Source of the DNA: JAXMHB01 sp046346965
GTDB lineage: Bacteria; Pseudomonadota; Gammaproteobacteria; Xanthomonadales; SZUA-5
Direction of reading: 5' to 3'
Assembly: GCA_046346965.1 (NCBI GenBank)
Contig: JAXMHB010000005.1
Coordinates: forward strand, 62,001 to 126,000
Length of the DNA stretch: 64,000 nucleotides
A model generated the notes under the pieces. It was not told the origin of the DNA, searched no databases, and saw only the letters and a list, made by a program, of their open reading frames with translations. Positions within the stretch are counted from its first letter, which is position 1, and each line of letters opens with the position of its first letter. Position numbers and translations under genes: made by a program. Shown in pieces: positions 45,478 through 54,488 of the stretch.

Positions 45478-46547
45478 GGCGATGGCGCATCCGACAAGGG
45501 GGCGCGCACGATAGCGGTCGCCGCCGTTTGCGGCCACAACAAGCAGGCATCGCCGTAGGAAAAGAAGCGATAGCGCTGCGCGACAGCGTGACGATAGGCG
45601 GCCAACATGCGCTCGGTGCCGCTCAGCGCACACACCAGCATCAGCAGGCTGGATTGCGGCAGATGGAAGTTGGTGATCAGGCCGTCAATCACCTGAAAGT
45701 GATAGCCCGGGCGTATGAACAGCTGCGTGTCGCCCTCGAAGGATTGCAGCACGCCGGTGGCCGCGGCGGTTTCCAGCGTGCGCGTGGCGGTCGTGCCGAC
45801 GGCGATCACCCGCCCTCCGGCCGCTTTGGTCGCGGCGATCCGCGCCACCAGCGCCGGACTGACCCGGCACCATTCGCGATGCAGCACGACCCGGTCGAGC
45901 TCGTCCTCGCGCAGATTCTGGAAGGTGCCGGCGCCCACGTGCAGCGTGACGAAGTCGACGCCGACGCCCTGCGCGCGCAGGGCCTCCAGCAAAGCGTCAT
46001 CGAAGTGCAGGCCAGCGGTCGGTGCCGCGGCAGAACCGGGGTCGCGCGCAAACACGGTTTGGTAGCGCTCGTGATCGCCCGGCGTGTCGGCGCGCTCGAT
46101 GTAGGGCGGCAAGGGCACATGACCGTGGCGCGCGAGCACAGTTTGGATGTCGCCACCATGGCTATGCAGCAGAAACAGCGGCCCTTCGCGCTCAATCACC
46201 TCAAACTCGCAATCGGCAGCCACCTGGATGCGCGCGCCCGGCTTGGGCTTCTTGCTCACGCCGAGATGAAACCAGCCGCGATCAGCGCTGAGCAGGCGCT
46301 CCAACAGCAATTCCACTGCCCCGCCGCTGTCCTTGCGACCGTTCAAACGCGCCGGCCAGACGCGGGTGTCGTTGAACACCAAAAGATCGCCGGCGCGCAG
46401 CCATGCCGGCAGCTCGCGCATCTCGCTGTCGATCAGCTGCGGGCGCGCCGGGTCGACCACCAACAGGCGGCTGGCGGAGCGTTCCGGCAGCGGCGCCTGT
46501 GCGATCAGCTCCGGCGGCAGTTCGTAGTCAAAGTCCTGTTTGCGCAT
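45474..46547 (-). CDS. queA: S-adenosylmethionine:tRNA ribosyltransferase-isomerase
   Basis: 357 residues. Builds epoxyqueuosine on the base inserted by Tgt. N-terminal FDYELPPELIAQAPL, then LLVFNDTRVWPARL, PTAGLHFDDALL, LHVGAGTF and NFHLPQSSLLMLV, all conserved. The start at 46547 matches the family; the open frame upstream to 46856 overlaps the promoter of the divergent aminotransferase. Confidence 0.97.
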
Positions 46548-46734
46548 GCGCCACCTGATGCCACGATCCGAACCCAGCGCACACTTGCCTGCAAGCGACA
46601 CGCCTCCCGGGCTGCCTGAACGTCCCGAGGCCTCGGGGGTTACCCCGGAAAGCCTGCCGTGATAGCATTCGCGCTCTCGTAATTTCAAGCACTTAGCGCA
46701 CTCGACGGCGTCGATTCGCGCGGGAGGAGGTGTC

Positions 46735-48240
46735 ATGAATGCTCTGAACAAACTGAATCTGATGCGCCAGGCTGGCGGCTCCCGACGAACGGTAGGCCTG
46801 CCCGACGCGACGATCGAACGCTTCCTGAAGTCCGACCCGCTGCTGGCGCAGAGCATCGACGAGGCCTATGCCGCCTTCGAAGCCGCACGCGCCGAGTTCC
46901 CGGAGCTGATCGCGCTCGACGAGCACGAGCAGCTGCTGCGCGCGCAGGCGGGGTTCGTCAATTTCTACGCCGAGGACGCGGTCAATCCCTACATCGCGCT
47001 GGCGGCCCGCGGCCCCTGGGTGATCACGCTGAAGGGCGCCGTGGTGCATGACAACGGCGGTTACGGCATGTTGGGGGCCGGGCACGGCCCGCAGGCGGTG
47101 ATCGACGCGATGGCGCAGGCGCAGGTGATGGCCAACATCATGACGCCCTCGCTCAGCCAGTTGCGCCTGTCGCAGGCGCTGCGTGCCGAGATCGGCCACA
47201 ACCGCGGCGGCTGCCCGTACACGCAGTTCCTGTGTCTGAACTCCGGCTCCGAGTCGGTCACGCTGGCCGGTCGTCTGGCCGATGTGCACACCAAGCTGAT
47301 GACCCAGGCGGGTGCGCCGCACGCCGGCCGCAAGGTGCGCCGCATTGCCGTCAAGGGCGCCTTCCACGGCCGCACCGAGCTGCCGGCGCTGTATTCGGAT
47401 TCCTCGCGCAAGGCCTACAGCGATCATCTGGCCAGCTTCGCGCACCACCAGCACACGATCACGGTCGAACCGTACAGCGTCGAACAATTGCGTCAGGTGT
47501 TCGCCGAGGCGGAAACCCAGGGCTGGCACATTGAGGCGATGTTCCTGGAGCCGGTGATGGGCGAAGGCAATCCCGGCCGCGCCGTGACCCCCGAGTTCTA
47601 CGCGGCGGCGCGCGAGCTGACGCGTGCCCACGGCACGCTGCTGCTGGTCGATTCCATCCAGGCCGGTCTGCGCGCGCACGGCGTGCTGTCGATCGTCGAC
47701 TATCCGGGCTTCGAGGGCCTCGATGCGCCGGATATGGAAACCTATTCCAAGGCATTGAATGCCGGTCAGTATCCGCTGTCGGTACTGGCGGTCAACGAGC
47801 GCGCCGCGGGGCTCTATCGCAAGGGCATCTACGGCAACACGATGACCACCAATCCGCGCGCGATGGACGTCGCCTGCACCGTGCTGGCCGGGCTGACGCC
47901 GGCGCTGCGCACCAACATCCGCGAGCGCGGTGCCGAGTTTGTGCGCAAGCTGGAAGCGCTGGCGCGCGAGCTGCCGGGGCTGATCACCGGCGTGCAGGGC
48001 ACCGGTCTGCTGTTCTCCTGCGAGCTGTCGCCGGCGTTCAAGTGCTACGGCAGCGGCAGCACCGAGGAGTACATGCGCGAACACGGCATCGGCGTGATCC
48101 ACGGCGGCGTCAACAGTCTGCGTTTCACACCCTACTTCGGCATCCGTTCGGATGAAGTCGATCTGATCATCGACGGCGTCCGTCAGGCGCTGGTGCATGG
48201 TCCGCGGCTGAGCCAGCCGGCGGCCGCCCAGGCCGCCTGA
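46735..48240 (+). CDS. Class III PLP-dependent aminotransferase
   Basis: 501 residues, fold type I aminotransferase related to ornithine and lysine aminotransferases. The cofactor Lys is in ETYSKALNAGQYPLSVL (Lys339), the PLP phosphate region in NSGSESVTLAG, and FLEPVMGEGNPGR and LLLVDSIQAGLRAHG follow. A very strong ribosome-binding site (GGAGGAGGT, 46723-46731) suggests high expression. An N-terminal extension of about 100 residues precedes the usual aminotransferase core. Substrate unknown. Ten bases separate it from a P-loop ATPase gene. Confidence 0.88.
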   Translation: MNALNKLNLMRQAGGSRRTVGLPDATIERFLKSDPLLAQSIDEAYAAFEAARAEFPELIALDEHEQLLRAQAGFVNFYAEDAVNPYIALAARGPWVITLKGAVVHDNGGYGMLGAGHGPQAVIDAMAQAQVMANIMTPSLSQLRLSQALRAEIGHNRGGCPYTQFLCLNSGSESVTLAGRLADVHTKLMTQAGAPHAGRKVRRIAVKGAFHGRTELPALYSDSSRKAYSDHLASFAHHQHTITVEPYSVEQLRQVFAEAETQGWHIEAMFLEPVMGEGNPGRAVTPEFYAAARELTRAHGTLLLVDSIQAGLRAHGVLSIVDYPGFEGLDAPDMETYSKALNAGQYPLSVLAVNERAAGLYRKGIYGNTMTTNPRAMDVACTVLAGLTPALRTNIRERGAEFVRKLEALARELPGLITGVQGTGLLFSCELSPAFKCYGSGSTEEYMREHGIGVIHGGVNSLRFTPYFGIRSDEVDLIIDGVRQALVHGPRLSQPAAAQAA

Positions 48241-48250
48241 GGGTAGTCCC

Positions 48251-49105
48251 GTGAGTCTGCGTCGTCGACTCGCCAGTTTCGGCTTCGAGTCGAACGACGA
48301 CTACGAGTTCGCGCTGCGCCTGTTGTTCGACGCCCGCCCGGCGGGCGTGCGCACGCTGAACATCGTTGGCGACTCCGGTCGCCGCAAGACCGCGCTGGCG
48401 CATGCACTGGCCAGCGCGCTCGACTATCCGCATGTGCTCTACCACGACTTCACCCGCGCCGAGGCGCCGGTGCAAACCATCGTGGTCGATCCGGAATCCG
48501 GCCAGACGCAGACCATGGAGGCCGCCGCCAGCGCCTTTGATCGCGCGCTGACCGAGGCCTGTGCCTACTCTGAGGGCGCGCGCGTCATTCTGATTCTCGA
48601 TCAGCTGCAGGCCAGCGACTTCCAGGATCAGGTGCGCCTCTATCACTTCGCGCAATCGCGCGAGTGGCAGTCGACCACCGGCGTCGTGCAGGCCAATGCC
48701 GCCACGCTGCTGCTGGTGCTGATCTCCGAGGAACCGCTGTACCACTCGCTGCAGAAGATCAGCTTCCGCATGCACTCCGATGCCGCCGCGCAGGCGATGG
48801 ACTTCGATCCGCGCGATTTCGGCCTGGGCGTGGAGGCACGCGCGCTGTTCGCGGCGCTCGGCGAGTTGTTCCGCGGCCTGGAACAGGGGCCGACGCAGAC
48901 CGAATTGACCCGCATCCTCGCCGATCTGCAGCAGCATGTGCGCACCGTGGAGCATCTGCGCACCAGTTTGTACGGGTGGATGGAAAACCTGGACCGCGAT
49001 CGCTTGTATGCCGCGCCGCTGAAGCCGGCCCTCGAAGCCGTGTTGCTGGAACTCGACCGACTGGTCGGCGTAGAAGAAATCGAGATCGCCGCACCGGCGC
49101 CCTGA
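48251..49105 (+). CDS. P-loop ATPase of unknown function
   Basis: 284 residues from a GTG start. A Walker A-like loop (GDSGRRKTAL, about residues 40-49) and a Walker B-like strand (ARVILILDQLQ, about 115-125) suggest an AAA-type ATPase. No DNA-binding or membrane segment is visible. The C-terminal third is helical (TELTRILADLQQHVRTVEHL). I do not recognise the family. Its close spacing to the aminotransferase upstream (10 nt) and HMG-CoA lyase downstream (27 nt) suggests one transcript. Confidence 0.7.
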   Translation: MSLRRRLASFGFESNDDYEFALRLLFDARPAGVRTLNIVGDSGRRKTALAHALASALDYPHVLYHDFTRAEAPVQTIVVDPESGQTQTMEAAASAFDRALTEACAYSEGARVILILDQLQASDFQDQVRLYHFAQSREWQSTTGVVQANAATLLLVLISEEPLYHSLQKISFRMHSDAAAQAMDFDPRDFGLGVEARALFAALGELFRGLEQGPTQTELTRILADLQQHVRTVEHLRTSLYGWMENLDRDRLYAAPLKPALEAVLLELDRLVGVEEIEIAAPAP

Positions 49106-49132
49106 GCCCTGCGGTCACCCGAGGAACGATCG

Positions 49133-50020
49133 ATGAGCGAGATACGTCTGGTGGAAGTCGGCCCGCGCGACGGCCTGCAGAACGAGGCGCAGCAGGTGGC
49201 CACGGCCACCAAGATTGCGCTGATCCAGCGACTGGCGGAGGCCCGGCATCGCTGCATCGAGGCAACCAGCTTCGTCAGCCCCAAATGGGTGCCGCAGATG
49301 GCCGATGCGGCCGAGGTCTACGCCGGCGTCCGCACGCTTGAGGGCGTGAGTCTTCCCGTGCTGGTACCGAATCTGCAGGGCTACCAGCGCGCCCGCGCCG
49401 TCGGCGTGCGCGAGATTGCCGTGTTCGCGGCGGCTTCGGAGGCTTTCAGCCAGCGCAACATCAACGCCAGCGTGGCGGAATCGCTGGCGCGCTTCGCGCC
49501 GGTGATGGAACAGGCACGGGCCGACGGCGTGCGCGTGCGTGGCTATGTGTCCACCGTCCTTGGCTGTCCCTACCAGGGCGCGGTGCCGCTTGCCGATGTG
49601 GTCCACGTTGCCAGCACGCTGCATGCAATGGGCTGTTACGAGGTTTCTCTGGGCGACACCATCGGCGTCGGCACGCCGGCACGGGCGCGCGCGATGCTGC
49701 GGGCCGTGGCCTCTGCGGTGCCGATGGCGGCGCTGGCGATCCATTTCCATGACACCTACGGACAGGCGCTTGCCAATGCGCTGGCCTGCATCGAGGAAGG
49801 TGTACGCGTGATCGATGCCTCGGTCGCCGGACTCGGCGGCTGCCCCTATGCCGAGGGCGCCAGCGGCAATGTGGCGACCGAAGACGTGGTCTACCTGCTG
49901 CAAGGGCTGGGCCTTGAGTGCGGCGTCGATCTGCCGCGACTGGTCGCGACGGGGCGCTGGATCAGCGCCGAACTCGGCCGCAGCAACGGCAGCAAGGTCG
50001 GACGCGCGCTCAAGATCTAG
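49133..50020 (+). CDS. mvaB: Hydroxymethylglutaryl-CoA lyase
   Basis: 295 residues, TIM barrel of the HMGL family. Splits HMG-CoA to acetyl-CoA and acetoacetate, the last step of leucine breakdown. N-terminal EVGPRDGLQNEAQ, the metal site HFHDTYGQALAN and the catalytic Cys loop GLGGCPYAEGASGNVATED are present. No other leucine-catabolic genes are in the window. Confidence 0.93.
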   Translation: MSEIRLVEVGPRDGLQNEAQQVATATKIALIQRLAEARHRCIEATSFVSPKWVPQMADAAEVYAGVRTLEGVSLPVLVPNLQGYQRARAVGVREIAVFAAASEAFSQRNINASVAESLARFAPVMEQARADGVRVRGYVSTVLGCPYQGAVPLADVVHVASTLHAMGCYEVSLGDTIGVGTPARARAMLRAVASAVPMAALAIHFHDTYGQALANALACIEEGVRVIDASVAGLGGCPYAEGASGNVATEDVVYLLQGLGLECGVDLPRLVATGRWISAELGRSNGSKVGRALKI

Positions 50021-50021
50021 G

Positions 50022-50217
50022 GGTGGAGCAGAAGCGGGGCGGGGGTTAAGGGGCGGGGGACCGGCACTGCGGCGCTTGCCTGGCACTTTCGCCGGCACGG
50101 TTTGCTGGTCGAGTAAGCGTCTGCTCCACCGTGCTTCTGTCTGGCAAGAGTCCCTGTCTCGCCTGTGGCGCGCTTTCTCGTTCTGCAAACTGGCGACAGC
50201 GCAACGCAGGCGCCGCA
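50022..50217. repeat. Interspersed inverted-repeat element, copy B left part
   Basis: Starts one base past the mvaB stop with GGGTGGAGCAGAAGCGGGGCG, a G-rich arm, and continues to GCAAACTGGCGACAGCGCAACG, where the IS481 insertion interrupts it. The right part resumes at 51543. Joining the two halves gives the same module order as copy D (62116-62328). Confidence 0.7.
50213..50217. repeat. Candidate target-site duplication CCGCA (left)
   Basis: CCGCA here and at 51543-51547 flank the insertion. Removing the IS and one CCGCA gives a sequence close to copy D at the same point. Confidence 0.55.
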
Positions 50218-51542
50218 TGTGTATGAACCGGGCACATGGGTGACATTTTAGACCGGGCACATGGGTGACATTTTTACGGCATTGAGACATCGGGAGATGG
50301 TCGATGCCGTGGCAAGAGGTCACCGCGATGGAAGAACGGGATCGGTTGGTCCGTGCGTACCGCCAAGGGTTGGGCACGGTCAGTGAGCTGGCGGGGAGGT
50401 TCGGCATCAGTCGGAAGACGGCGAGCAAGTGGATCCGGCGGTACGAGGCGGAGGGGTCGGGCGGGCTGGCGGATCGGTCGCGGGCGCGCAGGACGCAGTC
50501 GCATGCGACGCCAGAGTTGGTGCGAGAAGCCTTGCTGGGCTTGAAGCGTGAGCGCCCGCATTACGGCCCCAAGAAGGTGCTGGCGGTGCTGTCGGCGCAG
50601 CGGCCGGAGCTTGAGTTGCCGGCGGTCAGCACGGTGGGCGAGTTGTTTGCGCGGCATGGTCTGATCAAGCCGCGGCGGCGGGTGGCGGTGGTGTCGATGA
50701 AGCCGCTGCGCTGGCCCTTGCCGAGCTCTCCGAACGAGGAATGGGCGGCGGATTTCAAGGGTCAGTGGCGACTGGGCGATGGCAGCGAGTGCTTCCCATT
50801 GACGGTCACGGACACGCACTCGCGCTGTCTGCTGGCGTGCCATGCGATGGGGGCGATCAGCATGGCGGAGACCGAGAAGGTCATGCGCCGACTGTTCTGC
50901 GAATACGGGCTGCCGGCGGCGATCCGGACGGACAATGGGGTGCCCTTTGCCTACCACACGGCCAGCCTGGGACTGACGCGTCTGTCGGCGTGGTGGCTGC
51001 GCCTGGGCATCACCCTGCATCGCACACGACCGGGCACACCCACGGACAATTCGCGCCATGAACGCATGCATCGCACGCTCAAGGCGGAGACGCTGTCACC
51101 GCTGCAGGCGAACCTGAAGGCGCAGCAAAAGGTCTTCGACGCGTTCCGGCAGCGCTACAACGAAGAGCGGCCGCACGAAGCGCTGGGCATGGTGCCTCCG
51201 CAGAGCCGGTATCAACCCTCGACCCGAGCGCACCCGCGCAAGCTGCCGCCTATCGAGTATCCAAGCCACTTTGAGACCCGCATGGTGCAACAACACGGCG
51301 ACATCCATTGGCGTGGCCAGCGCATCTTCGTCAGTCAGGCGCTGGCCCATCAGTGGCTTGGTCTGGAAGCGAGCATCCAAGGCTGGAAGGTCTACTTCTG
51401 CCAGCAACTGATCGCGCACATCGACGAGGAGACGATGACCCTGACCTACCTGCACTGAGCCTTCAAAAGCCCACAGAAGGTTGAGCAGGAAAGAATCCAA
51501 AGGCTCGCAAAGCTGCTAGCGTCGTGTAACCCATGTGCCCGG
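50218..51542 (+). mobile_element. IS481-family insertion sequence
   Basis: About 1.3 kb with one transposase gene. The 18-bp end CCGGGCACATGGGTGACA (50228-50245) is repeated directly at 50253-50270; the right end at 51525-51542 is its inverted copy with one mismatch. The insertion lies in an intergenic repeat and is flanked by CCGCA. The transposase is full length with all three catalytic residues, so it may be active. The exact left boundary is uncertain by about ten bases. Confidence 0.8.
50304..51458 (+). CDS. IS481-family DDE transposase
   Basis: 384 residues. N-terminal helix-turn-helix (SELAGRFGISRKTASKWIRR), a second winged-helix region, then an integrase-like core. The catalytic residues are Asp150 (EWAADFKG), Asp210 (IRTDNG) and Glu253 (NSRHERMHRTLK). 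The spacing fits IS481. The ATG at 50304 begins MPWQEVTAM, similar to the start of other IS481 transposases. Confidence 0.9.
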   Translation: MPWQEVTAMEERDRLVRAYRQGLGTVSELAGRFGISRKTASKWIRRYEAEGSGGLADRSRARRTQSHATPELVREALLGLKRERPHYGPKKVLAVLSAQRPELELPAVSTVGELFARHGLIKPRRRVAVVSMKPLRWPLPSSPNEEWAADFKGQWRLGDGSECFPLTVTDTHSRCLLACHAMGAISMAETEKVMRRLFCEYGLPAAIRTDNGVPFAYHTASLGLTRLSAWWLRLGITLHRTRPGTPTDNSRHERMHRTLKAETLSPLQANLKAQQKVFDAFRQRYNEERPHEALGMVPPQSRYQPSTRAHPRKLPPIEYPSHFETRMVQQHGDIHWRGQRIFVSQALAHQWLGLEASIQGWKVYFCQQLIAHIDEETMTLTYLH

Positions 51543-51616
51543 CCGCACAATGGCTGGTCCCCCGCCCCCTGCCCCGCCTCTGCTCCACCCTGCTTCTGTT
51601 TGGCACGAGGTTCCCA
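51543..51616. repeat. Interspersed inverted-repeat element, copy B right part
   Basis: Begins with the second CCGCA, continues CAATGGCTGGTCCCCCGCCCCC and ends in a C-rich arm before TTGGCACGAGG. This is the reverse-complement arm of the G-rich start at 50022. It lies just upstream of maeB. Confidence 0.7.
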
Positions 51617-51672
51617 GGCGCGCCCGCCCGGTTGCTATCCTCGGGCGCTCTTTGCCCCGAGTGCCGTCCGCC

Positions 51673-53958
51673 ATGTCGATTTCCGAGCAACTCAAGCAGA
51701 GCGCGCTTGAGTATCACCGCCAGCATCCGCCCGGAAAGATCAAGGTCACACCCACCAAAGCCCTCGCCACCCAGCGCGATCTGTCGCTGGCGTACTCGCC
51801 GGGCGTTGCAGCGGCCTGCGATGCCATCGTCGAGGACGCCAACCAGGCCTCGGCGCTGACGGCGCGCGGCAATCTGGTCGCGGTCATCACCAACGGCACC
51901 GCCGTGCTCGGTCTGGGCGCCATCGGTCCGCTCGCGGCCAAGCCGGTGATGGAAGGCAAAGGCGTGCTGTTCCAGAAGTTTGCCGGCATCGATGTTTTCG
52001 ATATCGAGATCGACGAACGCGATCCCGACAAACTGGTCGACATCATCGCCAGCCTGGAGCCGACCTTCGGCGGCATCAATCTGGAGGACATCAAGGCGCC
52101 GGAGTGCTTTCTGGTCGAACGCAAGCTGCGCCAGCGCATGCGCATCCCGGTGTTTCATGACGATCAGCACGGCACCTCGATCATCGTCGGCGCGGCGGTG
52201 GTCAATGCGCTGCATGTGCTCGGCAAGCCGCTCGATCAGGTCAAGTTGGTAGCCTCGGGCGCCGGCGCCGCCGGTCTGGCCTGCCTGGATATGCTGGTGC
52301 AGTTGGGGATTCCGCTCGCCAATATCTGGGTGACCGACCGCTTCGGCGTGGTCTGGCGCGGCCGCGTCGAGGAGATGGACGAGGACAAGCTGCGCTACGC
52401 ACGCGACACCGACGCACGCACGCTGGCCGAGGTGATCGAGGGCGCCGATATCTTCCTCGGCCTGTCGGCGGGCGGTGTGCTGAAGCCGGAGATGGTGGCG
52501 AAGATGGCGGCGCGGCCGATCATCCTCGCACTGGCCAATCCGGAGCCGGAGATCATGCCGGAGGACGCCCGCGCGGTGCGCCCGGACGCCATCATCGCCA
52601 CCGGGCGCTCGGACTTCCCGAACCAGGTCAACAACGCGCTGTGCTTCCCGTACATTTTCCGCGGCGCGCTGGACGTGGGTGCGACCACCATCAACGAGGC
52701 GATGAAGCTGGCCTGCGTGCATGCCATCGCCAAACTGGCGCGCGAGGGCGCGTCCGACGTGGCGGCGGCGGCCTACGGCGGTGAGGTACGCACCTTCGGG
52801 CCGGACTACCTGATCCCGCAACCCTTTGATCCGCGATTGCTGGTGCGGCTCGCGCCCGCGGTGGCCAAGGCGGCGATGGAATCGGGTGTCGCCACGCGTC
52901 CGATCACCGATTTCGACACCTATCGGCAGCAGCTGACCCAGTTCATTTTCCGCACCGGCATCATGATGAAGCCGGTGTTCGCGGCGGCGCGGCGCGATCC
53001 CAAGCGCGTGGTGTTCGCCGAGGGCGAAGAGGAAGTGATGCTGCGCGCGGTGCAGACCATCGCCGACGAGGGCTTCGCCAAGCTGACCCTGATCGGCCGT
53101 CCCGCGGTCATCGAACAACGCATCCAACGCATGGGCCTGTGGGTGCGCCCCGGCGTGCATTTCGATGTCACCAACATCGACTCGGACCCGCGCTTCAACG
53201 AGTACTGGCAGCACTATCACCGCTTGATGGAACGCCGCGGCGTCACCCCGGCTGCCGCCAAAGCCATCGTGCGCTCGCGCTCGACCGTGATCGGCGCGCT
53301 GATGGTGGAACGCGGCGAGTGCGACGCCATGATCGCGGGATCGGTGGGCCGCTTCCAGCGCAAGCTGCAGTACTGTCAGGACATCGTCGGCCTGGAAGGC
53401 GACATCGAGGCGCCAGCCGCGATGAGCGCCATCGCCTGCGACAAGGGCACCTTCTTTTTCCTCGACACCTACGTCAACGAGGACCCGAGCGCGCACGAGT
53501 TGGCGGTGGCCACGCTGATGGCAGTGGAGCGCCTGAAGGTGTTCGGCATCCGCGCCAAGGTGGCGCTGCTATCGCACTCCAACTTTGGCAGCGAGGACTC
53601 GGCCTCCAGCCGCAAGATGCGGAAGGTGCTCGACCTGCTGCGCGAGCGCGCGCCGGAGTTGGAAGTCGAGGGCGAGATGCACGCCGACGCCGCGCTGGAC
53701 GCCACCATTCGTGACCGTCTGTTCCCCAACTCGCGCCTCAAGGGCATGGCGAATATGTTCGTGCTGCCTAATCTGGACGCCGCCAACATCTGCTTCAACA
53801 TGGTGCGCGTGCTGACCGGCGGCGTTTCCATGGGCCCGATCGTCATGGGCCTGAAGAAGCCCTGCTACGTGCTGACCAACTCCGCGACCGTGCGCCGCGT
53901 CGTCAACATGACGGCGTTGGCCGTGGTCGAGGCGCAGATCCGCGCACGTCAGGCCTGA
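51673..53958 (+). CDS. maeB: NADP-dependent malic enzyme (MaeB type)
   Basis: 761 residues. Decarboxylates malate to pyruvate with NADP. Malic domain (about 20-150) with LAYSPGVAAACDAI, NAD-binding domain with LVASGAGAAGLACLDML, and a C-terminal phosphotransacetylase-like domain (about 430-755) that usually gives acetyl-CoA regulation. The ATG at 51673 starts MSISEQLKQSALEYH; the open frame extends upstream into the repeat but has no family match. Confidence 0.95.
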   Translation: MSISEQLKQSALEYHRQHPPGKIKVTPTKALATQRDLSLAYSPGVAAACDAIVEDANQASALTARGNLVAVITNGTAVLGLGAIGPLAAKPVMEGKGVLFQKFAGIDVFDIEIDERDPDKLVDIIASLEPTFGGINLEDIKAPECFLVERKLRQRMRIPVFHDDQHGTSIIVGAAVVNALHVLGKPLDQVKLVASGAGAAGLACLDMLVQLGIPLANIWVTDRFGVVWRGRVEEMDEDKLRYARDTDARTLAEVIEGADIFLGLSAGGVLKPEMVAKMAARPIILALANPEPEIMPEDARAVRPDAIIATGRSDFPNQVNNALCFPYIFRGALDVGATTINEAMKLACVHAIAKLAREGASDVAAAAYGGEVRTFGPDYLIPQPFDPRLLVRLAPAVAKAAMESGVATRPITDFDTYRQQLTQFIFRTGIMMKPVFAAARRDPKRVVFAEGEEEVMLRAVQTIADEGFAKLTLIGRPAVIEQRIQRMGLWVRPGVHFDVTNIDSDPRFNEYWQHYHRLMERRGVTPAAAKAIVRSRSTVIGALMVERGECDAMIAGSVGRFQRKLQYCQDIVGLEGDIEAPAAMSAIACDKGTFFFLDTYVNEDPSAHELAVATLMAVERLKVFGIRAKVALLSHSNFGSEDSASSRKMRKVLDLLRERAPELEVEGEMHADAALDATIRDRLFPNSRLKGMANMFVLPNLDAANICFNMVRVLTGGVSMGPIVMGLKKPCYVLTNSATVRRVVNMTALAVVEAQIRARQA

Positions 53959-54074
53959 AGCCGGCAGGGAAGCTCTGCCAAACGTGGTGCCGAGGGGCAA
54001 CAGCGGGGCGAGGGTTAGGGGGCGGGGGACTCAGCCATGCGGCGTCTGCGTTGCGCTGTCGCCAGTTTGCAGGA

Positions 54075-54105
54075 CGAGTAAGCGCGCCGTCGGCGCGCTT
54101 ACTCG
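54075..54105. terminator. 14-bp perfect hairpin, candidate bidirectional terminator
   Basis: CGAGTAAGCGCGCC (54075-54088) pairs with GGCGCGCTTACTCG (54092-54105) across a three-base loop. Between convergent genes it could stop transcription both ways, though no U-run follows. Confidence 0.45.
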
Positions 54106-54114
54106 GGCGAAAAA

Positions 54115-54376
54115 CAGGTACCCGCGACGGTGCACGGAAGCGCGGCAGTGTTGGTCCCCTGACCCCTGCCCCGCTCTTGGCTCCACGCACCCATGTTTGG
54201 CAAGAGTCCCTGTCTCGCCGTCGACGCGCTTACTCGGGCGGCAAACAGGTACCCGCGACGGTGCACGGAAGCGCGCAATGTGGTCCCCTGACCCCTGCCC
54301 CGCTCCTGGCTCCACGCACCCATGTTTGGCAAGAGTCCCTGCCTCGCCGTCGGCGCGCTTACTCGCTTCGCAAACT
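54115..54376. repeat. 131-bp tandem duplication
   Basis: CAGGTACCCGCGACGGTGCA begins at 54115 and again at 54246, a period of 131 bp. Each unit holds a C-rich arm, CACCCATGTTTGGCAAGAG and GCGCTTACTCG. Few differences separate the copies, so the duplication looks recent. A partial third unit follows from about 54322. Confidence 0.8.
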
Positions 54377-54380
54377 GGCG

Positions 54381-54464
54381 GTCCCGAGTCCCGAGTCCCG
54401 AGTCCCGAGTCCCGAGTCCCGATTCCCGGGTCCCGAGTCCCGAGTCCCGAGTCCCGAGTCCCGA
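54381..54464. repeat. Heptamer array: 12 units of GTCCCGA
   Basis: Twelve 7-bp units, eleven GTCCCGA and one TTCCCGG (seventh), without gaps. Flanks match those of the array at 44311. It ends 25 bases from the kinase stop codon. Confidence 0.95.
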
Positions 54465-54488
54465 CGCACCCAAGTTTGGCAAGAGTCC

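Larger units (their letters stand above)
53959..54488. repeat. Interspersed inverted-repeat element, copy C, with internal duplications
   Basis: A 530-bp convergent gap between maeB and the kinase gene, wholly made of repeats. The G-rich arm (GGGCGAGGGTTAGGGGGCGGGGGAC), the GCCAGTTTGCAGGACGAG module, a 14-bp hairpin, two copies of a 131-bp unit, the CTTCGCAAACTGGCG module and a heptamer array follow in order. It ends at the stop codon of the kinase gene. No gene is seen. Confidence 0.75.
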
